In this document: piece by piece, positions 42,739 to 51,627 of the stretch | How positions within the stretch are numbered: position 1 is the first letter of the stretch | Layout of the letters: every line of letters starts with the position of its first letter | DNA from: Clostridia bacterium | GTDB taxonomy: Bacteria; Bacillota_A; Clostridia; Oscillospirales; CAG-272 | Direction of reading: 5' to 3' | Length of the DNA stretch: 64,000 nucleotides | NCBI GenBank assembly: GCA_017468115.1 | Contig: JAFUJS010000015.1 | Coordinates: 18,867-82,866 of the forward strand | Position numbers and translations under genes: made by a program | The notes under the pieces: generated by a model | Database searches by the model: none | The model's input: the letters and a program-made list of their open reading frames with translations, nothing else | Told to the model about the DNA's origin: nothing

Positions 42739-43605
42739 TTACTGTTCCATACCCATGTGTCTCATAACCATCTTTTCGATTTGTGAAACACCATTTTCAT
42801 CTTCAACTAAAAGCTCTGTAAGAACTGCATTGATAGCATCAAGAAGCTCTGTGTTGCCCTTTGTTACGCAGATTGCGTAGTCTTCCATAACAGGAGCGTC
42901 GTCAGCATCTGTTTCGCCTGAGTAGTAGAGAGGAACACACTTGAAGCTGGAGTTGTTAGAAACGATATACTGAGCAGGAAGCTCGTCAACGATAACAGCA
43001 TCAATTTGGTTTGCAGTAATGCCGTCAGCAGCAAGCTGAGCTGTGCTGAATGGTGTGCAAACTGTGTCAGTGCCGTAAAGAACGCCTGCATAGCCGTAGT
43101 CGTTGTCCTCTGTTGCGTTAATTTCGCCGTCTGTGTAGATGTAGCCTGTTGTGTCCATTTGAACACCGATGGTCTTGCCTGCAAGTGCTTCCCAAACCAT
43201 ATACTCAACACCGTCAACAGTCTTTGTAGCAAGAGTTGAGTCAACAGGGATAATTACATACTGAACAGATGTGTAGTAAGGAATAGAAAAGTCAACCTTT
43301 TCCTTTCTTGAATCTGTGATGGTAATACCTGCGGCACCGGCATCACAAACTGTGCCTTCCTTTACGTTGTCGATAATAGCAGAGAAGGAAACGTTGTCAA
43401 ACTGAACGTTCTTTCCAAGTCTTTCTCCAACCATAGCCATGATTTCAACGTCAACGCCTACGATTTCTGTGCCCTCATAGTATTCGAATGGTGCGAAGAA
43501 TGCGTTTGTTTGAACAATGATGGTGTCCTGATTACAGGAAGAAAAGCCAACAACTGTGCAAACGAGCATAAGAGTTGCAAGTACAAGTGCAATAATCTTT
43601 TTCAT
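42739..43605 (-). CDS. Amino acid ABC transporter substrate-binding lipoprotein
   Basis: 288 residues. Signal peptide MKKIIALVLATLMLVCT and lipobox FSSC, so it is anchored by lipid at about Cys24. The rest is a family 3 solute-binding protein: VQTNAFFAPFEYYEGTE, GVDVEIMAMVGERLG, and AGITITDSRKEKVDFS, the typical blocks for polar amino acids. First gene of the transporter operon, with a strong promoter. Confidence 0.92.
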   Translation of the reverse strand: MKKIIALVLATLMLVCTVVGFSSCNQDTIIVQTNAFFAPFEYYEGTEIVGVDVEIMAMVGERLGKNVQFDNVSFSAIIDNVKEGTVCDAGAAGITITDSRKEKVDFSIPYYTSVQYVIIPVDSTLATKTVDGVEYMVWEALAGKTIGVQMDTTGYIYTDGEINATEDNDYGYAGVLYGTDTVCTPFSTAQLAADGITANQIDAVIVDELPAQYIVSNNSSFKCVPLYYSGETDADDAPVMEDYAICVTKGNTELLDAINAVLTELLVEDENGVSQIEKMVMRHMGMEQ

Positions 43606-43643
43606 TTTGAATTCTCCTTAAATATTTATATATTTGCTTATAT

Positions 43644-43671
43644 AGTATAGCATAAAAAATATATTTGTCAA
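43644..43671 (-). promoter_or_regulatory. Promoter of the amino acid transporter operon
   Basis: Minus strand TTGACA (43666-43671), 16 nt, TATACT (43644-43649). Confidence 0.75.
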
Positions 43672-43709
43672 GTGTGATTGAATATTTTTGCAAAAGGTGT
43701 GAATATTAT

Positions 43710-44738
43710 TCAAAAAATATTCACTTGAGGCTCAAATTCCGAAGCCTCGCTTTCCTTTGTCTTAACAAGAAGCACAATAAGAATGCCAAGAAGCAAAACG
43801 CAGGTAGAGGCAATACCGCCCTCAAGACCGAATGCGCCGCCGCTTATCAAATCCTTGCCCTCATTTACTGTGGTTGTAAAGAAGGACGGCATAATGCCAA
43901 GTCCACTTACACTAACGCCAAATACATTACCCTGTATAAAGTTCCACATGGTATGAATAGCGCAGGCGCCCCACAGGCTGCCACGCTTAAACACATAAAT
44001 GCCAAGGAACACACCGAAAAGAATAATGTTTATAAAGCCGATAACACCGAAATTAGGATTGCCTAGGTGCATAAGTCCGAAGAACAGAGAGGATAAAAGT
44101 ATAGCGACAAACACCTTTGTATCCCTTGCTAAGGATATCATAAGATAGCCACGGACCAAAATCTCCTCAGAAGCGCCCTGAACCACAAAGCCAAGGAAGA
44201 AGAGAATAATAATCGGGCTTATATATTCGCTGACTGAAATATCAACGGAGCCAGTAAGATAAGCGATAAGATAGGTAAGCCCCATCATAAGAGTACCGAT
44301 ACCTACACCAATCAAATATTCAAAAAATGCGCCCTCTTTTCTTATTCCCATAGAGGAAATGGGTCTTTTTTCAAACTTCTTGCAGTAGAAGATTGCAGCC
44401 GCAATAGTGGCAGCAGTTGCAAACAGATTAACAACAGTCAGCCAAGCAGGCATGCTTGCGAGAATTTCCGTTGTTACCTGCTCGATTACTTCTTCATAGC
44501 CTTCTTCGGTTACAGTGTCGTTTTTTACACCTTCTATAAACGCTTGAAAGGCTTCGTTTGAAAAAATAGCGCTGACGGCATAAACAGCTGTTGGAATGGC
44601 TAAGATTACACCCTGTATGGTATTTCCGATAAGAAATACGAGCATAAAGATGAGGACAACGAGAAATATGCTTTGCGGCTTGTGTCCAAAGGTTGCCTCA
44701 TCAAGCATTTTTGTTTTCTTTATTTCAAAAATGTTCAT
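43710..44738 (-). CDS. CPBP (Rce1-type) intramembrane metalloprotease
   Basis: 342 residues, eight or so membrane helices. The family motifs are present: GASEEILVRGYLM (the EExxxR motif, about residues 190-202) and FFGLMHLGNPNFG (the FxxxH motif with HxxxN). CPBP proteins cut peptides in the membrane or confer bacteriocin self-immunity. It is the last gene of the six-gene operon that starts at 47812 and overlaps the Nudix gene by 4 nt. Confidence 0.88.
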   Translation of the reverse strand: MNIFEIKKTKMLDEATFGHKPQSIFLVVLIFMLVFLIGNTIQGVILAIPTAVYAVSAIFSNEAFQAFIEGVKNDTVTEEGYEEVIEQVTTEILASMPAWLTVVNLFATAATIAAAIFYCKKFEKRPISSMGIRKEGAFFEYLIGVGIGTLMMGLTYLIAYLTGSVDISVSEYISPIIILFFLGFVVQGASEEILVRGYLMISLARDTKVFVAILLSSLFFGLMHLGNPNFGVIGFINIILFGVFLGIYVFKRGSLWGACAIHTMWNFIQGNVFGVSVSGLGIMPSFFTTTVNEGKDLISGGAFGLEGGIASTCVLLLGILIVLLVKTKESEASEFEPQVNIF

Positions 44739-45277
44739 TTTTTGCCCCCTAAAATCTTGTCTGCCTTCAGTATGGCAATTTGTGTTTTTGCGTCCTTAAT
44801 TTCTCCGTTCATAATCATTGTAACAAGGGTGTCAAGAGGGATTTTTGTAACCTCTACAAATTCGTCCTCGTCAGGGTGGGAGTCCTTAAAGGTTAAGTCT
44901 GTGGTAAGATAAATTTGTATTTTCTCGTCAAATATAGCAACGGTAGTGTAAAGCTCTCCAATATGCTGAATTTTTCCGGCAACAGCTCCGCTTTCCTCCT
45001 CAAGCTCACGCTTTACAGCCTCAAGTGGGTCCTCGCCGGGCTCCAGCTTTCCTGCAGGAATTTCCAAAAGCACCTGTTCAAAGGGGTATCTGAATTGACG
45101 GACCATAATAACCTGACCGTCATCGGTTACAGGCACAACGCAAACAGCGCCCGGATGTCTGACAATCTCACGTGTAGCCTCATTTCCGTTGGGAAGCTGT
45201 ACTGTATCTACAAAAAGCTTAACTATTTTTCCGTCAAAGATTTGCTTTGATGAAAGCTTTTTTTCAAATAACTCCAT
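44735..45277 (-). CDS. Nudix hydrolase, ADP-ribose pyrophosphatase type
   Basis: 180 residues. The Nudix box GKLEPGEDPLEAVKRELEEE precedes SGA and has the upstream LLEIPAG of ADP-ribose pyrophosphatases. N-terminal residues 1-45 form the dimerisation strand pair. It removes ADP-ribose or related nucleotide sugars; the substrate is inferred. Fifth gene of the operon. Confidence 0.88.
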   Translation of the reverse strand: MELFEKKLSSKQIFDGKIVKLFVDTVQLPNGNEATREIVRHPGAVCVVPVTDDGQVIMVRQFRYPFEQVLLEIPAGKLEPGEDPLEAVKRELEEESGAVAGKIQHIGELYTTVAIFDEKIQIYLTTDLTFKDSHPDEDEFVEVTKIPLDTLVTMIMNGEIKDAKTQIAILKADKILGGKK

Positions 45278-45278
45278 A

Positions 45279-46079
45279 TTATTTTATCCTTTCGTAAACC
45301 TGCTCAATGTAGTTGCCGTTTGAATCGTTACCATATATGGTAAGCCTGTCGTCCTCAATTCTATAGCCGGGGGCAATAATACTGCCTGTCGGAATGTCGG
45401 GCGTGCCCTCAAATCTGATTACGTAGAGCATATAAAGCTCATTATCTCCACGCCAGGAGTATGCAAAATCGTCCCTTTCGTTAGGACTTGAAACATAGTA
45501 TAGATATCCGTATGAGTCGCTGCCAAAGTGCATATTAACGTCATTGTTTTCCAAAAGGCGCCAATCTCCTAAGAGAGGGTTTTCCCCCTTGGAAAATTCC
45601 AGGTCGTTTTTCACATAGCCCAGGTGTCTGTAGCCCATATCGCCAAGAGTATAAAGCACAAGCGTGCCCCACTCGTCAATAGAGAAATTGCTTGTTTCCA
45701 CAGGCTCATCCCCCTCGCCCTCATACCTGATGGTAATGGAGTTAGGCATAGTAACAGTATATGTGCCAACAATCTGCTGGTCCTTTATACCGTAGGTATA
45801 GGATGTTTTTGTTATGGTATTGTCAGCCTTGTATTCGTACAAAATATAGCCGCTATCGTCGTGCTCATATTCACGCCAGGTGCCAACCAAGGAAAAGCCG
45901 TCGTATACATAGCTTTCGTCATACTTAGGGCCGCTGTCCTCGGTAAATTTAATTACCGAAATAATAATGAAAACTATAATAGCCGCAGCTGCCAATACAC
46001 CCAAGGCGCCAAAAAGCACCTTCTTAAAGGTCTTGTTTTTTGAAAGTGGCACCCTTGCCACATTTTTTTCTTTACTCAT
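45279..46079 (-). CDS. Membrane-anchored protein with two beta-barrel-like repeats, unknown
   Basis: 266 residues. A basic N-terminus (to about 20), a membrane helix at about 22-46 (KVLFGALGVLAAAAIIVFII), then two similar blocks, each with a LVGTWR or LLGDWR start followed by beta-strands, resembling lipocalin-like domains. No family name. It overlaps the phosphatase gene by 8 nt. Confidence 0.65.
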   Translation of the reverse strand: MSKEKNVARVPLSKNKTFKKVLFGALGVLAAAAIIVFIIISVIKFTEDSGPKYDESYVYDGFSLVGTWREYEHDDSGYILYEYKADNTITKTSYTYGIKDQQIVGTYTVTMPNSITIRYEGEGDEPVETSNFSIDEWGTLVLYTLGDMGYRHLGYVKNDLEFSKGENPLLGDWRLLENNDVNMHFGSDSYGYLYYVSSPNERDDFAYSWRGDNELYMLYVIRFEGTPDIPTGSIIAPGYRIEDDRLTIYGNDSNGNYIEQVYERIK

Positions 46080-46701
46080 TTTCTATCCTCACAAACGATT
46101 CTAAATCAGCAGGGGACAGGTTATACCCCTCCATAATCACCCTGCTTCCGTCAAAGGAGTAGGCAATCATATGGCAATTTTTCAGAAGCTCATTGTAATT
46201 TGTAACGCAAGGAGCTTTTTCAATCGAAAGCGCAAAGATTTTAGTGGCAGAGCCGTGGCTGACTGCCAAAACACTTTCGCCGATTTTTACATTATCATAA
46301 ACGAATCGGCTCACACGCTCCAGCACATCTCCCATAGGCTCCAGCCCCTCAACGGACACGTCCTCGGAAATAGCCTTGCTGTTTGGGCTATATTGTGTAC
46401 CTGAAAGCACGCCAAAATCCCTTTCGGTAATTCTTTCGTCGCATACGCAAGGACAGCCGACAGCCTCTGCAATCAGCTCCCCGGTTTTCCTTGCACGAAG
46501 AAGGGGACTTGTAACAACCCTATTAAAGGTAAAGCCTGTTTTAAGGCAGGCATTTTTTATTCCCTCTGCGGCTTCTGTGGCTTGACTAAGCCCCAGCTCA
46601 TTCAAAGGAATATCATCTCTTCCTTGCATTTTCCTCAGCACATTCCACTCGGTTTGTCCGTGCCTTATAAAGAAAATGTAGCCCTTATTCTTATCTATCA
46701 T
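46072..46701 (-). CDS. Histidine phosphatase, phosphoglycerate mutase superfamily
   Basis: 209 residues. The catalytic motif FIRHGQTEWN (His about residue 13) starts the chain, followed by RDDIPLNELGLSQA and later VSHGSATK with the second His. Substrate unknown; superfamily members include cofactor-dependent mutases and small-molecule phosphatases. It overlaps dut by 4 nt. Confidence 0.88.
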   Translation of the reverse strand: MIDKNKGYIFFIRHGQTEWNVLRKMQGRDDIPLNELGLSQATEAAEGIKNACLKTGFTFNRVVTSPLLRARKTGELIAEAVGCPCVCDERITERDFGVLSGTQYSPNSKAISEDVSVEGLEPMGDVLERVSRFVYDNVKIGESVLAVSHGSATKIFALSIEKAPCVTNYNELLKNCHMIAYSFDGSRVIMEGYNLSPADLESFVRIENE

Positions 46702-47135
46702 TTTCTACCTGTTGAGCCAAAGCCGCCTTCCCCACGGGTAGTGTCGGAAAGCTCCTCTACAACTTCAAATTCGGCAGTAATATATGGGGCAATAACCATC
46801 TGCGCAATCCTTTCGCCCGCAACAATGGTTTGCGGAGCCTGGGAATGGTTGTGGAGCGCCACCATAACCTCTCCACGATAGTCGCAGTCAACAACGCCAA
46901 CCTTATTTGCAGGGGCAAGACCACGCTTTGAGGCAAGACCGCTTCTTGCATAAATAAATGCTCCATAGCCAACAGGCACCTCAATAGCAAGACCTGTCTT
47001 TACAAGCACGGTTTGACCCGCCTCAATAGTAAGCTCCCCGTCAATGCATGCGTAAAGGTCAGCGCCTGCCGCATACTCGGAGCCGTAGGTTGGTATAATT
47101 GCGTTTTCGTTTAGCTTTTTAATATTTACCTTCAT
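46698..47135 (-). CDS. dut: dUTP diphosphatase
   Basis: 145 residues. All five trimeric dUTPase motifs are visible: AAGADLYA, ARSGLASKRG, VGVVDCDYRGEV, GERIAQMVI and RGEGGFGSTG at the C-terminus. It splits dUTP to dUMP and pyrophosphate, keeping uracil out of DNA. Second gene of the operon; it overlaps AlkD by 4 nt. Confidence 0.96.
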   Translation of the reverse strand: MKVNIKKLNENAIIPTYGSEYAAGADLYACIDGELTIEAGQTVLVKTGLAIEVPVGYGAFIYARSGLASKRGLAPANKVGVVDCDYRGEVMVALHNHSQAPQTIVAGERIAQMVIAPYITAEFEVVEELSDTTRGEGGFGSTGRK

Positions 47136-47812
47136 TTTCTTTTGAGGGACCTTAAATAGTCCTTTTTCTCCTTTGAAATTCTAAAGCTCTCCAGAGCCTT
47201 TTGTATCGCCTTGTTGTGCGTCCAAGCATCAAGCCGGCAATTCTCAATAATAGAAATTGATTTTTCGTATTCCTTTGCAAGACAAACAGAAACAAGCCAG
47301 GCATTTGCCATATTTACGTAGTATTCCTCGCTCCTTACCCTACCTGCAAGCTCAAGCACCAAGGAAGCATAATTCTCGGTTACATAGTAATTAAGCAGGC
47401 AAACAAGCCCAAAGCGCACCTTGTAGGTAACACCGGAGCCAAGCCACTCTGAAATGTAGGGCAGCATTTTTTCTTTGTCGGAAAAAACAGACTTGACAGA
47501 CGAGGCAAGGCTGTCGCACACAGCCCAGTTATCTACATAATCAAGAAAGGTAACCAGCCTCTTTAGCCCATCTTTTTTCTTGTAGCCCAGCATAAATGCG
47601 TGCACCATATTCTCGTCGTGGTATTTGTGGGGAAGAGAGGAAAGAAATTCCTCGCCATCACCAGTGTTTGCATATTCCTTGGCTATTTTGCGAGCCATAG
47701 GTGCCCTAAGTCCTAAAATGCTGTCCCTTTCAATAGTCGGGATTAGCTTATAGGAAAAGTCGGCATAGCCGTCCTCGGCATTTTCTATAACTTTTTTAAG
47801 TATTATATTCAT
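47132..47812 (-). CDS. DNA alkylation repair protein, AlkD-like
   Basis: 226 residues of helical repeats. The family pattern is GLRAPMARKIAKEYA at about residues 32-46 and DYVDNWAVCDSLA near 90-102, where Trp and Asp match the catalytic area of AlkD. AlkD removes bulky or methylated bases as a glycosylase. It opens the operon, giving a DNA-maintenance theme with dut downstream. Confidence 0.85.
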   Translation of the reverse strand: MNIILKKVIENAEDGYADFSYKLIPTIERDSILGLRAPMARKIAKEYANTGDGEEFLSSLPHKYHDENMVHAFMLGYKKKDGLKRLVTFLDYVDNWAVCDSLASSVKSVFSDKEKMLPYISEWLGSGVTYKVRFGLVCLLNYYVTENYASLVLELAGRVRSEEYYVNMANAWLVSVCLAKEYEKSISIIENCRLDAWTHNKAIQKALESFRISKEKKDYLRSLKRK

Positions 47813-47858
47813 AATATAACATTATATCAAAAAAATATTAATAATTCAATATATTATA

Positions 47859-47894
47859 GAAAAAAGGGGTGCAAGCAGACTTGCACCCCTTTTA
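47859..47894 (-). terminator. Terminator of the alcohol dehydrogenase gene
   Basis: AAAAGGGGTGCAAG pairs with CTTGCACCCCTTTT. Confidence 0.8.
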
Positions 47895-47926
47895 TAATTG
47901 CTATAAATCAGCCTTGAAATCGTTTA

Positions 47927-49075
47927 TTAATATGCCTTCTTGTAAAGCTCAAGAATGTCAGCCTCGGTAATTTCTCTTGGGTTACCGCCTGTGCAAACGT
48001 CGTTAAATGCATCGCTTGCAAGCTGCTCAAGAGCATCTTCCGGAATGTTGATTTCACGGAGAGTCTGAGGAATCTTAAGGTCAAGTGAAAGCTGCTTAAC
48101 AGCATCAACTGCAGCCTGTGCAGCCTCTTCCTTAGTCATATTTGATGTATCAACGCCCATAGCCTTAGCAATTCTGCCGTACTTAACTACGCAGGCAGGC
48201 ATATTGAATTCCATAACAAACGGAAGGAGAAGAGCATTAGCAACACCGTGAGCAATATCGAAGCGAGCGCCAAGTGGGTGAGCCATTGAGTGAACACAGC
48301 CAAGACCAACATTGGAAAACGCCATGCCGGCAACATACTGACCAAGAGCCATTTGCTCTCTGGCCTTCATATTGTCACCCTCGTAGGTAGCGGTTCTTAG
48401 GTTGTCAGCAATAATCTTAATTGCGTTGATTTCCAAAATATTTGAAAGCTCCCAAGCGCCCTTTGTGATATAGCCCTCAATAGCATGTGTAAGAGCATCC
48501 ATACCTGTTGCGGCTGTAAGACCCGCAGGCATTGTAGCCATAAGCTCAGCATCAACAATAGAGAGAACAGGAATATCGTTAGGGTCTACGCAAACCATCT
48601 TTCTTCCGCTTTCCTCGTCTGTGATTACATAGTTGATAGTAACCTCAGCGGCTGTACCTGCGGTTGTAGGAAGAGCGATAATATCAACGCACTTCTTCTT
48701 TGTGTCAGCAACGCCCTCAAGGGAAACAACATCGGCAAACTCAGGGTTGTTAATAATGACAGCAATACCCTTAGCTGTGTCGATAGCGGAGCCGCCGCCT
48801 ACTGCAATGATAAAGTCAGCACCGGAAACCTTGTAAGCCTCAACACCGTCCTTTACATTGTTTACAGTTGGGTTAGCCTTGAAGTCGGAAAAAATCTCAT
48901 ATGGAAAGTCGCCAAGCGCATCTGTAACCTTGTCAACAATGCCAAACCTAAGAAGGTCCTTGTCAGCAACAATAAATGCCTTAGAGTAGCCTCTCTTTGC
49001 AACCTCTCCGCCGAGAACCTCGCGGGAGCCTGCACCAAAATAGGATGTCTCGTTTAGAATAAATCTGTTTGCCAT
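47927..49075 (-). CDS. fucO: Lactaldehyde reductase, iron-containing alcohol dehydrogenase
   Basis: 382 residues, very close to E. coli FucO in order: MANRFILNETSYFG start, GGGSAIDTAKG for NAD binding, TTAGTAAEVTINYVITDEE, CVDPNDIPVLS, and VHSMAHPLGARFDIAHG with the iron-binding His. The C-terminus CTGGNPREITEADILELY also matches. FucO reduces L-lactaldehyde from L-rhamnose or L-fucose breakdown to (S)-1,2-propanediol. It fits the rhamnosidase and mutarotase in this window. Single-gene unit with AGGAG before ATG. Confidence 0.88.
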   Translation of the reverse strand: MANRFILNETSYFGAGSREVLGGEVAKRGYSKAFIVADKDLLRFGIVDKVTDALGDFPYEIFSDFKANPTVNNVKDGVEAYKVSGADFIIAVGGGSAIDTAKGIAVIINNPEFADVVSLEGVADTKKKCVDIIALPTTAGTAAEVTINYVITDEESGRKMVCVDPNDIPVLSIVDAELMATMPAGLTAATGMDALTHAIEGYITKGAWELSNILEINAIKIIADNLRTATYEGDNMKAREQMALGQYVAGMAFSNVGLGCVHSMAHPLGARFDIAHGVANALLLPFVMEFNMPACVVKYGRIAKAMGVDTSNMTKEEAAQAAVDAVKQLSLDLKIPQTLREINIPEDALEQLASDAFNDVCTGGNPREITEADILELYKKAY

Positions 49076-49211
49076 AAAAAATCTCCTTTTATAAATAAAT
49101 TATTACTTACAGTATATCATAATTAAAGACACAATTCAATCTTTCCACGTAATTTTTGTGATTTTATAGATAGATAAAATTAACCTAAATTAGCAGATTT
49201 TTGCAAAAGGC

Positions 49212-49262
49212 TTGACAAATGAGGTAAAAGGGTGTATAATCGAAATGTTGATAAGTCAACAT
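49212..49262 (+). promoter_or_regulatory. Promoter and operator of marR-acyl-CoA synthetase
   Basis: Perfect TTGACA (49212-49217), 17 nt, perfect TATAAT (49235-49240). Directly downstream ATGTTGA-N4-TCAACAT (49245-49262) is a perfect 7-bp inverted repeat covering the start site, a good MarR operator. Confidence 0.8.
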
Positions 49263-49333
49263 AAAACACAGCAAGTTCAATGGACATAAGGGCGCATAGG
49301 CTCTTTTTCCATGGATACACCAAGGAGGGATTG

Positions 49334-49792
49334 ATGGACACCGAAAGATTTACACCATTTGTGCTTTACATCGAAAGAATTTCTAAAAACATTAAAAGAA
49401 TTGCTGATGAAAAGATGGAGCCATTTGGTCTTCGCAGCTCACATGTTATATGCATTATGCAGCTTGGAAAAAGTGAAGGGGGGCTTTCTCCCGTTGCGCT
49501 TTCTGAGGCGTGCGGGGTGGACAAGGCATTTATTTCCCGTATGACAAGCGAGCTGATGGAGAAGCAGTACATAAAGAAAAGCGATGATTCTGCCGGAAAG
49601 TATAAGGCAAAGCTTGTGCTTACCGAGGAGGGTCAGAAGATACACAGCATAATTAAACAAATTGTACAGGAGTGTCTTGAGCACGTTGACGCACGCTTGT
49701 CAATGAAGAAGCTTGAGATATTCTACGAGGTATTGGCAGGTATTGATTATGGAATTGCCGACCTTGTTAAAAGAGGAGATATAGATGAGTAA
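49334..49792 (+). CDS. MarR-family regulator
   Basis: 152 residues from ATG 49334, with AAGGAGG 6 nt upstream. Upstream in-frame start at 49280 is out of RBS reach. Winged HTH with LSEACGVDKAFISRMTSEL and SAGKYKAKLVLTEEG. It overlaps the acyl-CoA synthetase by 8 bp. The operator TTGA-N4-TCAA resembles the FabT box (TTTGA.. TCAAA) of Firmicutes fatty-acid regulators. So it probably controls fatty-acid activation, by inference. Confidence 0.88.
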   Translation: MDTERFTPFVLYIERISKNIKRIADEKMEPFGLRSSHVICIMQLGKSEGGLSPVALSEACGVDKAFISRMTSELMEKQYIKKSDDSAGKYKAKLVLTEEGQKIHSIIKQIVQECLEHVDARLSMKKLEIFYEVLAGIDYGIADLVKRGDIDE

Positions 49793-51524
49793 TCAAGTTT
49801 TAGACATAAATAAGCTGGAAAGCATTTATCAGATATTTGAAAGAGGCGCGCAAATCGCAGGAGAGGGCCACCCTCTTTATAGATTCAACAGAGAAAATAA
49901 TCACGAGGATTCCCTTGTTACAGTAACATATGACCAGTATATGCCGTTTTTGCAGAAGATGGTTCTTGCATTTACAAAGCTCATTGACAAGGACGATAAG
50001 GTTATCGTTATGGGTGAAACAGCCGTTCAATGGATTACAAGCTATGTGGCTGCAGTTTCTGCCGGCGGTGTTATAGTTCCTCTTGATCCGGGCGTTTTAG
50101 AGGACGAAATCATTAACTTTATTAATATTGCAGAGGCAAAGGTTGTTGTTTACTCCCAAACCTTTGAAAAGCTCTTTAGCGAAAGAGGTAATGAGCTTCC
50201 AAGTGTAAAAACCTTTGTTATGACAGACAAAACCACCTTTACAACCTCAACAACCGAGGAGTATAAGGAAGAAAAGTATACCACCTTTAATAACATTCTT
50301 GCTCTTGGAGAGAGGGAATATGCAGAAATCGGTGGCGACTTCGTTCTTCCGGAGCAGAACAAGGAGGGTCTTTCCGTTCTTCTGTTCACATCAGGTACAA
50401 CAGGCACATCTAAGGGCGTTATGCTTTCTCAAAAGAACATTTGCGCTGTTATGAAGGGCATTGAGCCTACTCTTAACATCCTTACAAAGGACGACGCAGT
50501 TCTTTCCGTATTGCCAATTCACCACACATATGAAATGAGCGCAGGTATTCTTGCACCAATGCTTTACGGCTGTACAATCAATATCAGCGACGGTATTAAG
50601 TATGTTGCTAAAAATATTAAGCAATTCCAGCCAACAATTATGACACTTGTTCCACTCTTTGCGCAGACCCTTTACAAATCTATTTGGAAGGGTATTCAAA
50701 AGCAGGGCAAGGAAAACACAGTTAAGTTTGGCGCAGGTCTTGCAAACTTCTTTCACTTCTCAGTAAAGCGCCGTCGTAAGCTGTTCCAGCAGGTGCTTGA
50801 CGGACTTGGTGGAAAAATCAGATACTTTGTTGTTGGTGGCGCTGCCCTTAACCCTGAGCTTGTTGATGGTCTTAAGACCTTCGGTATTCACGTTTCACAG
50901 GGCTACGGCATTACAGAGTGCGCACCACTTATCTCCGTTATTCCTCTTGACGACTATAATCCCGCATCCTGTGGCTTGCTAATGCCCGGTATGCAGATTC
51001 GCATTGACAAGGAGAAGGAGAGCGACAACTTCGGCGAGGTTGTAGTTAAGGGCGACAACGTAATGCTCGGCTACTACAATGCTCCTCATCTTACAGCTGA
51101 GGTTATTGATGACGAGGGCTGGTTCAGAACAGGCGACTACGGTTATGTTGATAAGAAGGGCTACATCTACTTGACAGGTAGAAAGAAGAACATCATTATC
51201 GCATCTAACGGTAAAAACGTATTCCCTGAGGAAATTGAGGAATATATCGAGAATATTCCATACGTTTCCGAGGTTGTTGTAGTTGGTAGAGAGCACAAGG
51301 AAACCGGCGAGGTTGATATTGTTGCAATCGTTGTTCCAAACACAGAGGAGTGCGATGCGGCAGGCTTCCACGATGACGAGGTTATCTATGAGGCAATCCA
51401 CTCCGAAATTCTCAAAATCAACAAAAAGCTTGTAAACTATAAGCACGTTAGCCATGTTGAGCTTCGTAAGGAGCCATTTGAAAAGACAGCGGCAAGAAAA
51501 ATCAAGAGATTCTTGGTAAAATAA
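49785..51524 (+). CDS. AMP-forming acyl-CoA synthetase (long-chain type)
   Basis: 579 residues. Adenylation motifs appear in order: LLFTSGTTGTSKGVML at about residues 197-212, GYGITECAPLIS near 365, GWFRTGDYGYVDKKGYI near 445, and RKKNIIIASNGKNVFPEEIE near 465. The Lys in the last part (FEKTAARKIKRF) is the usual catalytic Lys. It makes acyl-CoA (or acyl-ACP or acyl-AMP) from a free fatty acid; the exact acceptor is unknown. Operon with marR. Confidence 0.92.
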   Translation: MSNQVLDINKLESIYQIFERGAQIAGEGHPLYRFNRENNHEDSLVTVTYDQYMPFLQKMVLAFTKLIDKDDKVIVMGETAVQWITSYVAAVSAGGVIVPLDPGVLEDEIINFINIAEAKVVVYSQTFEKLFSERGNELPSVKTFVMTDKTTFTTSTTEEYKEEKYTTFNNILALGEREYAEIGGDFVLPEQNKEGLSVLLFTSGTTGTSKGVMLSQKNICAVMKGIEPTLNILTKDDAVLSVLPIHHTYEMSAGILAPMLYGCTINISDGIKYVAKNIKQFQPTIMTLVPLFAQTLYKSIWKGIQKQGKENTVKFGAGLANFFHFSVKRRRKLFQQVLDGLGGKIRYFVVGGAALNPELVDGLKTFGIHVSQGYGITECAPLISVIPLDDYNPASCGLLMPGMQIRIDKEKESDNFGEVVVKGDNVMLGYYNAPHLTAEVIDDEGWFRTGDYGYVDKKGYIYLTGRKKNIIIASNGKNVFPEEIEEYIENIPYVSEVVVVGREHKETGEVDIVAIVVPNTEECDAAGFHDDEVIYEAIHSEILKINKKLVNYKHVSHVELRKEPFEKTAARKIKRFLVK

Positions 51525-51528
51525 TAAA

Positions 51529-51564
51529 AAATGCCCTTGGAAAAGCATCCAAGGGCTTTTTTTT
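51529..51564 (+). terminator. Rho-independent terminator
   Basis: ATGCCCTTGG pairs with CCAAGGGCTT, followed by eight T. Confidence 0.8.
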
Positions 51565-51575
51565 ACTCAAAAATG

Positions 51576-51604
51576 TTGCACACAGGGCATATATGTGGTA
51601 AAAT
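51576..51604 (+). promoter_or_regulatory. Promoter of the repeat-containing membrane protein gene
   Basis: TTGCAC (51576-51581), 17 nt, TAAAAT (51599-51604). Confidence 0.55.
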
Positions 51605-51627
51605 GAAAACAGATAGGGGGTGTCATA

